Shown here: positions 13,061 to 25,480 of the stretch, one piece after another
Layout of the letters: each line of letters starts with the position of its first letter
Position numbering within the stretch: the stretch's first letter is position 1
The notes under the pieces: generated by a model
Databases searched by the model: none
The model's input: the letters and a program-made list of their open reading frames with translations, nothing else
Told to the model about the DNA's origin: nothing
Assembly (NCBI RefSeq): GCF_023343835.1
Contig: NC_064438.1
Coordinates: 22,154,077-22,218,076, forward strand
Direction: 5' to 3'
DNA: 64,000 nt
Source of the DNA: Lagopus muta
Lineage: Eukaryota; Chordata; Aves; Galliformes; Phasianidae
Translations under genes and position numbers: made by a program

Positions 13061-16000
13061 TCACCCTGACAGCCAAACCCTTTATTTGAGAGAACCACCT
13101 GGTCGGGTGAGGATTGTCCTCTAAATACATTTTCCAGACAGTTTCCTTTGGCAATCAGAGCGGGTGGCCTGAGAAGAATGCTGTACTGGGCCACTTGGTG
13201 GGATGGGAAAGTGGAAGGTGAAATGCAGCTTATTTCCCCATGCTCAGAGGCTTGGAGGAAATCTGGTTGGCAGTAGTCACAGCGTGCCTACTTGTGGAGC
13301 TGATGCCACATGGCAATCTGTCTTCTGGGGTTCCTCAGCATTTCTTCCCAGTGGTTCCTCTCTGTGCCTGTGACATGCAAACCCAGGCTGCACTTGCCGA
13401 GCACTTGGCTTTGCCCAGCACCATCCTGGCTCAGAATTTCCAGCTCCACACTAGAGGCACGTAGCAGCTCGTGAGGCACCTCAAACATGATCATCTCATT
13501 CCAGACAGGGTTGATCTTGTGCTTTGCACGTTTGGTCTGCTTCTTCTTCAGCTTCAAGGACTGATGCCTCAGGGTCACCTTGACAGAAACGTCTACAGAG
13601 AAATCACAGAGACTGTATTAATGCACATTTAATAAAATGAATACCAGAGAACTTTATTGACAACAGGCTGAGTAGGAGAAATATGAGAAACACTGATCTT
13701 GGGGTTTTTAGCTTTCCCTTTTAAAAAATTGTTGAAACGTCTTTAGCTTTCTAAATCAACTGTTTGGGTTTTTTTTTTCTAGTGAACACCATATTTCCCA
13801 CTTTCTTTCTGTATTTACTTCATAGCAGAAACAATAATCTCAGTTTTTCTTGCTATTCCACTCACCATTTCCAAGTAGATCTTTCAGCTGTTTGGAATGG
13901 AGATTTTTAGCCTTAATAATCACCACGAGCAGGCGGTTTGCAGCTGGCAGATAGCTGATAGAGAGCAGAACTTCCCCATAGCCTGTAGATGGCTCCTGGA
14001 AATTGAGATGTATAAAGAGTTAATTTTGTATGCAATCTAGGTCTAACATTAGGAAAACTAAATAACACAAGATGAATTTAAGGTCATAGACTGATCAAAC
14101 TGTGTCCCCATCTCAGTACAGGAGACTTTTCCAGTTAAATTGGATCAGATCAAACCAGGCAGCATATTCAAGTAACCTTGTTCACTACAGGGACCAGAAC
14201 ACAATGATTACTCCTTTCTTTTGCTACTGGAAAGCAACTGAGGGAAATTTAGGTTAGATGTTAGTGTGAAATTCTTTATTCAAAGTGTGGTGAGGCACTG
14301 GTACAGACTGTCCAATGAAGCTGCGGATGCCCCTTTACTGAAGGTGGATGGGGCCCTGGGAAGCCTGAGATGGTGGGTGACAGCACTGCCCATGGCAAGG
14401 GGTTGGAACTGAGTGGGCTTTGAGGTCCCTTCCAACTCAAGCCTTTCTATGATTCCATGAACTACATCCTAACAGCTATTTCCAGTGGAATATTTGATCG
14501 GAAGAGAATTTGGGGCTGAACTCTGTGTAAGTATTCCATCATTTTGTGAGAGACTATCTAGCTGTCCTTGATTTATATCCCCTACTTCCATTACTGCTCT
14601 TTTTAATTCACTCATCACTTCTGTGAGGGGTCTCTGAGCAGACATGGTCCCAGGCCTCCACTGCTTAACTGTCAGGCTGTCTGGGAAAGAGTAGGTGAAG
14701 CGTTGGCTTGTGCCACCCAGCTACCCTGGAGCTGGAGTTGAACCTTCTTTGTCAGCCTTATCTGGTGGTAGAAAAAACAACAGCCAACCTAAAATCAGCT
14801 CAGCACAGTGCTCTACTCTTCCTCTGTTCTGGCTTCCCTGCAGTCCATGTATAGCTGTTCTTGTTGCCTCAGTGGGATTAACCTCGGGGCAAATGCTCTG
14901 AAAAATCAAGCATTCACTTCATGGGGCCAAATGTATTTTGGTTTTGGGTTCTTTGATTCCTTTCTTCCCATTAGTAATTGTCCTCTTATCCTCCTGACCT
15001 TTATTCTGCTCTCTCCCTTGCGCTGTACAAATATCCCTGAAGGCAGAAAAAGAGGAAAATGACCTCTCATCAGCTGAGCTTGCCTTGGAAAGCAGCACCT
15101 CTGCCATGCGAGGAAGGAAAGGAATTGCCCGCCGTGCTTGCAGAGCTGCAAGCCTATGGCGAGGGCGAGACGGATGTAGTTACTCTCCATAAGTGCAAGA
15201 TTGTGACAGAAATCTGTTTTAGTGTGAGGTTAATGACCCAGAAGAGACACAGAAGCCAATGTCAATTCAATAGACTCCCTTTGGACTCCTTAGTGTGATC
15301 TACAAGCTTTAGGATGGACAGCCCTCCTCTAGGCCATTTCTGTGCTCTCCACTTGCAGTTCTAAGTGAGCCATAAATATTTCAAATTAAGTTTTCAGCGG
15401 GTTACTTCCAACAGGCAAGGACAAGCCCTCTGTATGCTTCCCGTGAGGTGACTGACTCTCCAGAAAGCACGGCTGTCATCACTGTCTGGTTTGAATGACT
15501 TATTTGTCGTGCACAACTCAGGTGGGAGGCCATTAGCAAGGAAGCCTGAAATTCAATCCCAGATCAGTCTGAGTAAATCTTCCTTCATGCATTCAGGTAG
15601 CAACAAAGGGCTTGTATATGTTTCATTTAAACAAATCCTAATTGCCCTAAATGCAAGTACACCGTAAGAAAGAAACACAAAAAGAGGCAGATTTAAATGG
15701 CTGTGTGTCCCTGACAAATACAAATATCACTTTAATACAAAAAATAATTTTGGCAAGTTATGAACTGCTTTTGTTTACATATCCACCCTGTTTCTCACAA
15801 AGTCTCATTCTGTAGCTCTTGGCTAGAAGCTGGTTGCTCTAGCCCCATGCATAGGCAAATGTTGTAAAGGCTGAGAGGCTGGGTGCTGCAGTGGGCTGTA
15901 AATGCACATGCACTCGTGTGCACGTGCACTCACTGTGCACACATGACACATGTTGTGGTCATGGCTTTTTGGCCTCTAACATTCTGATCGAGTTCTTGAC

Positions 16001-19000
16001 CACCCTGTATCCACATGAAACCAAAACTGTAATGGTTGGTTTCTGCTGAAGATTTGCATGAAGAGTCTGAGCCAAAGGTTCTTTTCCTTCTCCCTCTTTC
16101 TGTGCACTGAGGATAAGAGGCATCACGGGGTCAGTGGTGAGTTACTGTGCAGGGCACCATGAAATCACAAAAGAAAAGGTGCTATGCAAGCAACCACTAT
16201 CATCACTGTCATTAGCAAAGCAGTGGGAGGGAAGGAAGACAAGATAAGGACATCAGTCTGCAACATCTGTGATTTGCATTGCTCACAGCGCTCTGTGAAT
16301 TCCTGAATACTAATTACATTACCTGGTTAGCTGCAAGCTCCCCTCTGAGATCTTTCCCTTCTGTGGGAGAATTAAAAAGAGGATAGGAATGAAATTTCTG
16401 TGGCTCACAGCTTTTCAAGGAAATGTCAGACTTTAAACAAAGCCCACTAACTTTGTTCCTGGATGGATGCTGTCAAAAATAGCTGCTCTTTTTTGATCAG
16501 CTCTTCCTCACTGCCTCCTGCTCTGGTTCTGAATGAATGATTCAGGATCTGTATATAAGCTATTTGTGCAAGGGCTGGCTCTCTCAGGTCCCAGATGACG
16601 CAAATTCAGCTTTCACTGCACATCCTCAGCTCAAACTGGGGCAGTACAGTCCAGCAGTACAGTTAGTGCTAACCTTGCACTCTCAGCCTGGAGTAGAAAT
16701 GAGGGCTGTCCTGATTCTGTGTGTACCCAGAGTACCTAATATGCCAGGACTCTGCCAGGTGTACATGAGTGAAAACCAACCACCGCTGTGAACTGGTTGC
16801 TAATTGAGTATTGTTTACAAAGTGGATATTGCAGTAGACTGGGAAGGATGGAGGGCTCTATTTATCATGGTTTAGAGATTTATGTAATTATGACTTTCAT
16901 GAAAATAATTTCTTTTGGACCTCCATTTTCTTCAGCAGCAAAAACTTGCCAGATCTTCTGCCCTTCCCTCAGCCAGAGGTTTTTCTTTAGTGTAGAGTAT
17001 GTTGCTATCAGGTGCCCTACCCACACCCGGCTCTGCTGAGGCACAACCTAGCAGCTGAACTTTTGCTACCGCAGTCCCTGCATTGTTTACACACAGAAAC
17101 GCACGTAACTTCCAGACATAGGCTTTCAATTGCAGATATCAGCATCAGATTATCATGTAATTGAGGGAGGAGGAAAGGGAGTTTTAACACATCTTAAATT
17201 CCGGGAGCTGTAGACAAAGGGGCTGGGCTGATGGGCTTTTGATTGCTTTCTGAAATGGTTAAGTCAGTACAGAGTTCTACTATGTCACCTTTGCAATCAC
17301 ACATTGCCTTTCCAAACTGGGGTCCAGATGCACGGAGCCACCCACCCCTGGATGTGCAGCTGTATTGGAAGAGGGCTTCTCTTGTCCACACAATAACTAG
17401 AGCCTCTGGATTAGCATACAGACTGAGTCCGTACCTTCTCTGGGGTCTTTAGCCTTTCCCACTGGCTCATCCCGAAGTCCTCCATGTTAGCAAGGCTCAG
17501 GTTAAGTTCCCCCACAATGCTGTGTCTGGAGAACTTGTCGCAGTTTCTCAGGGTAAGAGTCAGTGTCCCCTCTTGCATCTCCTCCTCAGGTAATGGAAAC
17601 CGCAGGGCCTCCTCCCAGAGGGTGTGAAGCACCTTCTTCTTCAGCTCTGTCTGGGCTTCAGTCATGCCAGATTTACTCACCAGTGTGCCCAATATGTAGC
17701 AATGGCAGCCAGCATCTTGGTCACTACTCATTTTGCCATGCATAGCTGGAAAGGAAAGATTGACTGTAAATACCTTTCACAAAGCATAGTCCTGAAGAAG
17801 TCCAAGTAGAGAATCATCAGTAGCAGATTTCTGCCTCTTACCTTCCAGAAGGGCCACACACAGCTCAGCTTTTTGTTGATCATACGTGAGGGAATAGCGC
17901 AGTTCAGGGACCTGGTTACAGCTGGCTGCCCGCTCGGGCTTCAAATGCTCCGTGACACACACATCCTTTACCACACCTGGAACTGAAGTAACCCCATTAG
18001 CAAGGAAGTCTTTTCCTTCCAGGATAGACAAATCCATCTTGTCTTAACTCTTCTATATGGTTTACTATTCTTGTAAGTTGTACGCAGGAATATCATTTCT
18101 GTTCCTTCTTCCCTTATCGTATCTCCTTGCTGCCTTCTCACACATTCAATTCCTTCCACAGCACTTGGACAAGCTTCCTGCTCCCTCCACCAACCATGTG
18201 TTCTAAGGTGGTTCACACATTTGCTCTTTCACCTTGTGCCAAAGCCAAGGTGCCTAAACTATTTGCTTGTTACTGTATTGTTTTATATACATTTTTTACA
18301 CACGTTTGTGTAAAAAACCCTTGTGTTTTTTTTTTTAAATGAGAATTTGAGCCTGCTTTAGAGCTACCATGCAACTCTGCATTAATTCAGGCCTCTATAA
18401 CCTTTTTTAAAATCTATGTTAACACTACAGTCTTTGTCATGCAGAAAGCCAATGTGACATCTGTTCCCATGGCACTTAACTATACTGAGGATAGTGAGCT
18501 TGGGAAGGTGTGAGGCAGTTTATCCATGTATGATTTTGAAGCTGAGAACACATTGCATACTGAAATAAAGTAAGAGGCAAGACTAAAAGGGAAGCCGCAT
18601 CTTTCTATCATCAATATCTTTTATCTGTAAGATCTGTTCTTACTCACATAGGAAATAATAGAGGGACTGCACATTTCCTTCAAAAAATCTCAGCCACAGT
18701 CCCAATCAGTTCAGTGTGGCACAAAAAGGAGAATGCAACAAGTCTTGTTTTATTTCAGTAATATGAAATCAGGTGCAGCAGGAAGCAGATTTGTGCCATT
18801 AGCAGTGCAGAGGGGCTCTTACACCAACACACTTATGTAGAGCTTTAATCCAAATGGTGCCATCATCTTTCAGGCTCTACACCTTATGACTGTCTTCCTG
18901 AGACCAGGGATGTGTCTCAAACAGTCTTTTCTTCTAATGCAACTGCTTCCCATGCGTAGTGGAAATGCTAAGCCAAGGCCTGAACCAGCAATTGAGCACC

Positions 19001-19434
19001 TGGTGGGAAGGCAGGGCCAACTCAGGGGAGCTCAGGTGCATGCAGTGTGCCTAAGTGACTGGAAGAGCTGGAGCCAGGATCCACCCCTTCCCAGACCCCA
19101 TTTAAGGGTTGGCAGTAGAAGCATGGGTGTCTCACTGGAGATCTTTGCCTGCTTGAGGTCTTCTAAAGGTAAGTAGGCTTTCTTATTTTGTTTCTGTGTT
19201 TACAGATGTTGTGTTTGGGTTTGTCCCCATTTGCTGCAGTCTGAGGTTTTGCTATCCCTCTGCTATTACTGTATTTTCATCACAGAGTAGCGTTACACCA
19301 TGATACTCTTTAGTTTTTTTGTGCTTGCAGGTTTCAGGTGGAGGGGCTTTAAGTGATTTACGTTAAGTGGCTCCCCGCCCCCCTTCCTCCAGTAAGGACA
19401 AAAATACACTCATAGGTAGTATAAGTAGAAAGAG

Positions 19435-19465
<31 letters not shown>

Positions 19466-22400
19466 CATGACAGATGGCACTGTGTCTCTGGCAAATCACC
19501 AGGAAGGCTTCATTAATATGGCAATATAGTAACCATAGGAGTCAGTTATGGTGTTAAAATAACAGCTATGCAGGTAAAAATTGTTATGGAAGCAACCTAG
19601 GCATGCTGCCAGGTTATAACATAATTAATGTTACATTTTTCTCTTAGGCTCCAGGAATCTTACGTTCTAGGCTTTCGCTTGCTACCTTTTGGACTGGCTG
19701 TAAAACAAGAATGCTGTTTGGCAAAAAATGTCTTGAGGTGTCAGCCTTTAGTTTCACTTCACATTACAACAAACCAAGACCATCTCGTAGAACTGGTGGA
19801 ATAAAGAAGCAGGAAAAATAAAGCAGAAACTTGAACTCATTCCACTGATGTCCCTGATACAGGCTGTTACTGGACAGCTAGCAGTCTTTCTGGAGGAGCA
19901 GTACTGCCTAGTATTTTACCAGGTGTTCCACCTGTATTGTGGTAACAGCTCTTGGTAAAACTTCACACTGAATACATGCTTTTCAACATGAAACCTGCTT
20001 CCCAAGAGCAGGTTCTTCATCAACAAAGTGTTTAGATTTAAAAAAAAAAAAAAAAAATACAACCAGTTGTAATTATGGATTTGTTGTCTAAATTTCCTGA
20101 TGTACTACTTGATTACTTAATATTAAACACATGCATGTAAAAAAGAGCTCACAATCCTCATGGTAGGAGAGTGAAAAGCACTCAGTGTCTTCATTTCCAC
20201 GCTTATTAGTCTAACTAGCATCACATAATGTTCAAAAGTATTGAAGATCTACACCCTGAAAAGAAATCTTTAGTCTGATAGTCTGAAGACCAAATGTTCC
20301 TACCGTTTTGAGGGAGAATGAACAATTCTTCATTTACTTGTATCTTCATCCTGTTCTCATCCAAAACAGCGTGTTTTACAGTGGCTGGTTCTTCTGTTGT
20401 CTTCAAGGAGTATTGTGTGTAGTTAACAACCTCAGGTGAAGTTACAACAGGTTTGGGGCCATAAATGTTAGGAAACTTCAGGAGAGCTCGAGGCTGGACT
20501 GGCTCTGCAGTTTTCTTAACGTTGAACTGAAAATTTAAGACAGTATTTATTATTTTTTCATTAATTCTTTTGAATCTCTATGTCAAACGAACTGATACAA
20601 AGGGAAATAAGATGGTGTCCCTGGTCATTCTTGCTGCCATTGTTTCTCAGGTTAGAGAAACAACTGCCTTCCTATGTGTCAAAAGATTTTCTTGCCAAAT
20701 CTGTTACCTGTCTATTTGGTGCATGTCTTCTTGATTAAGAGTTTACCATTAGCTCTGATTTATACAACATTTCAAGCAAACTTGTAGAAAGCATTAGGAA
20801 GGCAAAAGCATAGGTCACAGTCATGTAAAAAGACAAAGGAGAAATGGTTGAGCAGACCAGCTCTGCAACAGCATGCCAAGAATAGTAGAGTCAGTGGTCT
20901 ATCAGTTTCTGGGATATCTGTTGTCTCTGCGGACCAACCTGATCCTTAGAAACACATTACTCTTTTATTACACGAGAACTGATGTTTTGTTTGAGTTTGT
21001 TCTTACAAATTCATTTCTCTGCTAAACATGGTATCAACAGAAGAACTTGAAAAATGGTGTGATGCCCTGGCAGACTGGGCAAAGGTTGATGCAGGGTTGT
21101 ATTTTCTCCCAGCAATGAAAAATATTTTAGTGGAATGTAACAGTCATCTTTTCTTCATATCTCATGAAAGAATCCCATATGCTTACAACTGAAATAATTT
21201 CTTATTCATTTATATTTGGGTTCATCAGCAGGAGAGAACAAAAGCTGACTAGCAAATGAGCCTGACCCTCTCGTCAGATTTTGTTAATATTTCCAAAGTA
21301 TGTAAAAGAAAAAGCGGAAGTAAGACTGCCATTCTGTTTGGTTATTGTGCACTGGGATTCTCTCCAACCCCACTGCCTGCCAACCTATTCTATGTTCAGT
21401 GTAGAATGAAGGTGAGCCAAAATGTATTCATAACTGTAATTAAGTTCTTCATTAGTGTCATTGTTTCCTATTAATGAAGAATGTAGATGATGCCCTGAAG
21501 CATTTGTCTGTGTTGGGACTGTGTGGTCCCAGTTTGTATGTCCTGAGGGAGATCAGCCATTCCTCAAGAAGTAGAGCTGGAGAAAGAGAGTAGTCTTGTT
21601 CTCTAGATCTCTAGTCAATATTCTGCTTTTGTGTATCATAGCACTGCAGTTGCATGGATTTGGCAGTGATAAGAGCTAATTAGGTCACTCACTCCATCTT
21701 CTCAAGGCAACTGGTGCACTGATGTTTAGGAAGTCCACTGTGTAGCAGCACTTTCTCTTATCTAATTTTAAGGACACTTACTCAGGAATGAGTTGAAAAA
21801 GAACCACATTGCTGTGTGCAGATATCCGCCTAGCATTCAGCTGAGTTTGGTTATTATGTAAGTCATATAGTGCTGGTTTATAATAGCAATGTAGTGAAAT
21901 CCCTCTCGTCGAGATGTGAGTCTCATCAGTCCTAAAATACATAGGAAGTAACTTATCAAAGCCTTTCATTCTTCAGATCAAGACCAATCAACCAAAATAT
22001 GTTAGGAACTAGTAGACAATAGCTTGAAGAAACAGGATACTTTTGTTCTGCAAGGACTCTAAACACTCATACAGTGTGTGCTATGGCAGCTACTGCCTGT
22101 TCTTTCTTTCTTGACCCTGCTGTATGAGGCTGCTGTTTTAGCCATTGAACATCACACCACAGCAGCAAGCCTGGGTGCTGAGTGCATCTCACATATGAAG
22201 CACTCTGGGGAATCCTTTGGGATGAAAAATACTGTACAAGCTTGAGGTATTGTTAGCACAATCTTCTCTGCTTGCTAAAAGGAAGATACTTAGTCAGGAA
22301 ATCCATCAGCGCACTGCAACTAAGAGCTCCACTGGGCCTAAATATTCTTCTAGTCTGTCTGCTCAGTAGAATTAGAGATGAGAGACATATGTGAGCACAG

Positions 22401-25400
22401 TGGGACTAGCCCACCCCCTCTTCCAACTGCATCTGCCTCTGTTTATTATTTTTGCTGCCAGCTCTGTTCCCAAGTGCTGTCTGTAAGCTACTTGCAGAGC
22501 TGTGCCCTATGGAAGTTCCCTTTGCAGCAGCAGTATCTTAAATACAGAAGAATTCTGGTAGTTCTGCATAAAATGTGTGAAAGCAAAGACACCAAAATTA
22601 GCTGGGAGGCTCTAGCTGACCCTTCTTTGTCTGGCAGTATTGACATTCAGAAAACACACCAGATTGTTGCCACTTCTGGATGTGTTTAGGCATTTGAACC
22701 TGCACCTTTTGCTGACATTTTGCACATCTACAGCAGCTAGTAATTGTTCTATGGATGTATCTTTGTATTTGAACTCTTCCTTCTCAAGTATGCAGGGCAT
22801 GTCCATAGGGAGCCTCTGTCTATAGCAAATACAAGCATCGGTGTCATGGGAGACATGCCAAGTAAATAAAATACAGACTTGCTTCATCTTTCTATTGTCA
22901 TGTCTGTTTATCAGAATCAGTGACCCTGACAAGCTTCAGTAATTAAGTATGCCAAACAACGACTAGGATATGCAGTTGTCCCAGTAGGGCAATTCACAAA
23001 TGTAGATTGCAGAGGATGTAACTAAGGCACAAGAGCAGAACTCAATTTGAGATTTATTCCTTCAAGGAAAGAAGGCTAATTGTGATTCAGTGAAAGCACA
23101 GGAGAATGCGTGTGCCTGGCAACAAAACTGTTTAAATTGGAAAGAATTGTTAAAGAATATGCAAACTATGAACACTTGGCTCTTTCTGTTACAGAAAGCT
23201 CATTTGGCTGCAATAATTTGTCCAGATTTCTTAAAGAAACAAAGGAAAGGTCTATAATGCTAAAAACATTAAGTCATTTGTAGAAGAGTGATACACTGAG
23301 GATAGGTTGAATAACTTGATGTGTTGATCAAACACTGGAATATGTTGTGGCAAGACCTGATGTAGAAATGTTGTGAGGACTATAACCCATGAAAAGCTGG
23401 GTACTGGAATCTTAATTGTATTTGGGGCCATGGCTGGACTTCTTGGTGACTCGCTGGTATTTCACTAGTGTAAAAAGGATAATGCCTTAAAGGACAAGCT
23501 CAGAGTGTATCAATGCTTTCCCAAAATATTTCACATAAGGCTGTGTGAAATCAAATAATCATTCCAAAAATTAAGTTCAAATAATGATTTCAGAGGTTTT
23601 TGTGATTAAAAAAGCAACAACAACAAATCTTTTGTACAAAGAGATTAGGAAAAAAATGCTATGCAAAGTGATGATGACTGTCAAAGATCCACACTTCTCA
23701 TGCGCTTTAACAGCAAATTTCAAAAATCTCAACATTACTGCACATTGTTTTATGCAGAAGTTGTATGGCTTAGACAAGAAGGGAGATTGGTGAAGACTTC
23801 ACAAACTATCAAAGTGGGCAGATAGCAGCTGAAATTCATCTTAGGAAAATACAAGCCAATGCAACACTAGAAAGTGTTGACCACGCTTGTGGAAGAATGG
23901 TCAGAATTACCAGGGATCTCCAGAGAAGTCCTAAGCTTGGTTCAGGTGTTCATTCAGTCCTGGTCAGTGGATCCTCCTGCCATCAGAAGCTATTGTGATG
24001 CTATTCTGCTTCATGTGCTACAGTATAACTTATAGATATGGTCATCTTTCCTCAGAATAATCTGTAACAGGAGAATGGGTGAAGCACTGTACTGAGAGCT
24101 GAAGAGCAGTACCCAGAGAAAGACTGAATACATAATGATACGCATTACAGAGAAGTTCAGCTAGGACTCCTGCTATGCTCATTAGTACAAAAATGATAGG
24201 CAGTTCAGATAATTAAAAGGCAAATGAAGACTCTTTTGCAGTGGATCACCAGCCTTTGGACTTGGTTGCTGTGGCATAACATTTGGCTGAATGGCCAGGT
24301 GGAAGTGATGTGGGCTTAGGCACGTATAAGCCTCAAGAGCCAACAGGTATTATTTCCAGGGACTGATGGGTTGCTATAGCTCATGCTGAAGACTGTAATC
24401 AGCAAAAGAAATCAGTCAAATGTTTCCCTTTGGAGAAGAGCTTCTCATTAATAAGTGTACTAGAAGGGTCCTGTAATTCCCATTGCTCTCCCTTGCACTG
24501 GTCTCAGGAATGAATCAAGGGATATTCTGGATTCTAACAAGAAAGAAGGCTCATGCAAGGATTACTGATGTTACCAGTATGTCACACTGTTCTTACAGTG
24601 AGTAACAGAGGAATCCACAGCATGCTGAGATTGTTCAGTCATCACAACACAGATTCTCACTCGCGTTTTTATTATCACTTCAATCCCTGGTTTTAACTTC
24701 ACCAATAATTAATCCTCCCCTTCCCCCCCCAGTTAGAGGGGCAGAGGGAAGAAGAGGGATGATTTATCCCAAGAAACCAGCTGTTGAGAGGGAACTATCC
24801 TGCAGGAACCATAAGATGCTGTGAGCAGAGCTAGATAAATAGCTGGTACAGGAGATCTCAGCAGGAGTCTTGTCTTTATAATGCTGTGTGCCACCTGGTA
24901 AAGTCCAGTCTTCTGTCCTCGGGAAATGATTTCCCTTGTGACCAGACTGACAGCTGAGCAGCCTTTTCTCCTCCCCTCCTTCCCTATTTTTACCACTAAC
25001 AGCTTTTTCTTTGGCAGTGTGGCAGCTGTCTGCTGCTCTGGTAATTCTATGGGTCACCCAGCTCCCATCTCTGTTCCCCTCAGTCTTCCTCCCATTAACA
25101 TGATGTTACATTCTGAACACAGTAAGCAGATAAGTAGGCAGCATAAACCACATGCTGAACAGCTTAATAGAGAAGTTGCATCCCCCCCTCAGCATTTAAA
25201 GAAAAAGCATAGAGTGAGAGATGGTGTCTTACTTGCTGGGCTGGTTGAAGCACACTGGGCTTAGTATTTTCTGTGTCCTCATCTTGGTCCTTTTCTGAGA
25301 GTCCTTTCCCAGGTTGCTTGCATTTGCAGAAGCAGGTGAGACCACAGAGGGCAAGGATGCTAGTTGCAGTCCCTAAGGTAGCCCCAAGGGCAATAATTGG

Positions 25401-25480
25401 GGCAGACAAAACCATTGTCTTGAGCTGCACAGGAACGAAAAGCAGTGAAAACCTGTGACTCCTTCTCCTCCGTGGGAGAG
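13060..25480 (-). CDS. SYT13: Synaptotagmin-13, complete gene (6 coding exons, 428 aa)
   Basis: Coding exons, 5' to 3' on the minus strand, are 25415-25233, 20526-20304, 17976-17842, 17745-17435, 13995-13866 and 13592-13288. Their phases join exactly: 183+223+135+311+130+305 = 1287 nt, giving 428 aa plus stop, against 426 aa in human as I recall it. The N-terminus 'MVLSAPIIALGATLGTATSI' and the internal 'ELFILPQNG' are unmistakably SYT13. An N-terminal membrane segment (about residues 5-27) is followed by a Cys-rich stretch that is probably palmitoylated, a linker, C2A (about 158-280) and C2B (about 285-420). The chain ends in the WHxL motif (WHQL). SYT13 is an atypical synaptotagmin whose C2 domains are known to lack the Ca2+-ligand aspartates. 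It acts in Ca2+-independent vesicle trafficking in neurons and endocrine cells, including islet development. No frameshift is seen. The 5' UTR boundary is not determined. Confidence 0.97.
13081..13086 (-). terminator. SYT13: SYT13 polyadenylation signal (AATAAA)
   Basis: The + strand TTTATT at 13081-13086 reads AATAAA on the minus strand, about 200 bases after the SYT13 stop. It implies a short 3' UTR ending near 13055-13065. Longer 3' UTR forms using signals further away cannot be excluded. Confidence 0.6.
13288..13592 (-). CDS. SYT13: SYT13 coding exon 6 (rest of C2B, stop)
   Basis: The acceptor TCTCTGTAG precedes ACGTTTCTGTC (DVSVKVTLRHQ). The lysine-rich 'LKKKQTKRAKHKINPVWNE' follows, which is the polybasic C2B strand and loop. 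The chain ends 'RRQIAMWHQLHK' and stop at 13290-13288. WHQL is the WHxL motif found at the C-terminus of synaptotagmin C2B domains. Confidence 0.97.
13866..13995 (-). CDS. SYT13: SYT13 coding exon 5 (start of C2B)
   Basis: The acceptor AATTTCCAG precedes GAGCCATCTACAGG, giving EPSTGYGEVLLSISYLPAAN and then 'RLLVVIIKAKNLHSKQLKDL'. It ends AATG|GTGAG in phase 1. These are the first strands of C2B and are highly similar to the human protein. Confidence 0.95.
14248..14458 (+). mobile_element. CR1 LINE fragment, plus orientation (in SYT13 intron 4)
   Basis: CR1 3' text such as 'gaggcactggtacagactgt', 'ggtggatggggccctgggaa' and the terminus 'tttgaggtcccttccaactc' followed by 'ctttctatgattcca'. It is antisense to SYT13 and moderately diverged. 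Confidence 0.92.
14459..17434. other. SYT13: SYT13 intron 4 (remainder)
   Basis: Intronic sequence with no supported nested gene. The short open frames at 14695-15298 carry no recognisable domain. A TG/CA-rich patch lies near 15900-15955. Confidence 0.6.
17435..17745 (-). CDS. SYT13: SYT13 coding exon 4 (body of C2A)
   Basis: The acceptor CTTTCCAG precedes CTATGCATGG, separated from exon 3 by a 96 bp intron. It encodes 'AGCHCYILGTL' through 'TLTLTLRNCDKFSRHSIVGE' to 'WERLKTPEK' and ends AAG|GTACGG in phase 0. This is most of the C2A beta-sandwich. Confidence 0.95.
17842..17976 (-). CDS. SYT13: SYT13 coding exon 3 (start of C2A)
   Basis: The acceptor TTCCAG precedes GTGTGGTAAAGG, giving G|VVKDVCVTEHLKPERAAS. 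The exon continues with 'LRYSLTYDQQKAELCVALLE', the first C2A strands, and ends GAAG|GTAAG in phase 1. The acceptor itself is followed by GT, but phase and family alignment (human VVEDVC) fix the junction. Confidence 0.93.
18961..19172 (+). repeat. Dispersed ~220 bp repeat, copy A (possible solo LTR)
   Basis: It shares extended similarity with 59570-59790. Common blocks include 'gcctgaacca', 'ttgagcac', 'ctcaggtg', a GGATCCACCCCT block, and 'tttaagggtt' followed by 'gtctc'. It lies in SYT13 intron 2, antisense to that gene. The arrangement of a CACCC-like box, a TTTAAGG TATA-like box and a GTAAGT just beyond the end (19168-19174) resembles a retroviral LTR with promoter and leader. No matching internal retroviral sequence is present, so the class is uncertain. 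Confidence 0.7.
19438..19463 (+). repeat. Poly(A) tract, 26 A
   Basis: Uninterrupted A run within SYT13 intron 2. A second A run of about 18 lies at 20040-20057. Confidence 0.9.
20304..20526 (-). CDS. SYT13: SYT13 coding exon 2 (linker)
   Basis: The acceptor ATTTTCAG precedes TTCAACGTTAAGAAA (FNVKK). The exon runs through 'PRALLKFPNIYGPKP' to 'NEELFILPQNG' and ends in phase 1 at ACG|GTAGGA. It covers residues 62-136, the poorly conserved linker between the membrane anchor and C2A. The ends of the linker match human SYT13 closely. Confidence 0.94.
20527..25232. other. SYT13: SYT13 intron 1
   Basis: A 4.7 kb intron separating the membrane-anchor exon from the linker exon. I find no nested gene, CR1 copy or RNA gene in it. 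The open frames present are short and unconvincing. Confidence 0.6.
25233..25415 (-). CDS. SYT13: SYT13 coding exon 1 (start codon, transmembrane segment)
   Basis: It encodes residues 1-61, from 'MVLSAPIIALGATLG' to 'VLQPAQQ'. The ATG (25415-25413) has A at -3 and G at +4, and matches the mammalian SYT13 start. The frame is open five codons further upstream to a GTG, which I do not use. A hydrophobic segment spans about residues 5-27, followed by CGLTCFCKC, a cysteine cluster suited to acylation. The donor is CAA|GTAAG and the phase is 0. Confidence 0.95.

Noticed and set aside
13240-13464. + strand 74-codon frame opposite SYT13 exon 6
   Set aside because: It is the antisense shadow of the conserved C2B exon.
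25413-25430. Longer SYT13 start at a GTG five codons upstream
   Set aside because: GTG is not a normal vertebrate start and the ATG at 25415 matches the family N-terminus with a strong context.
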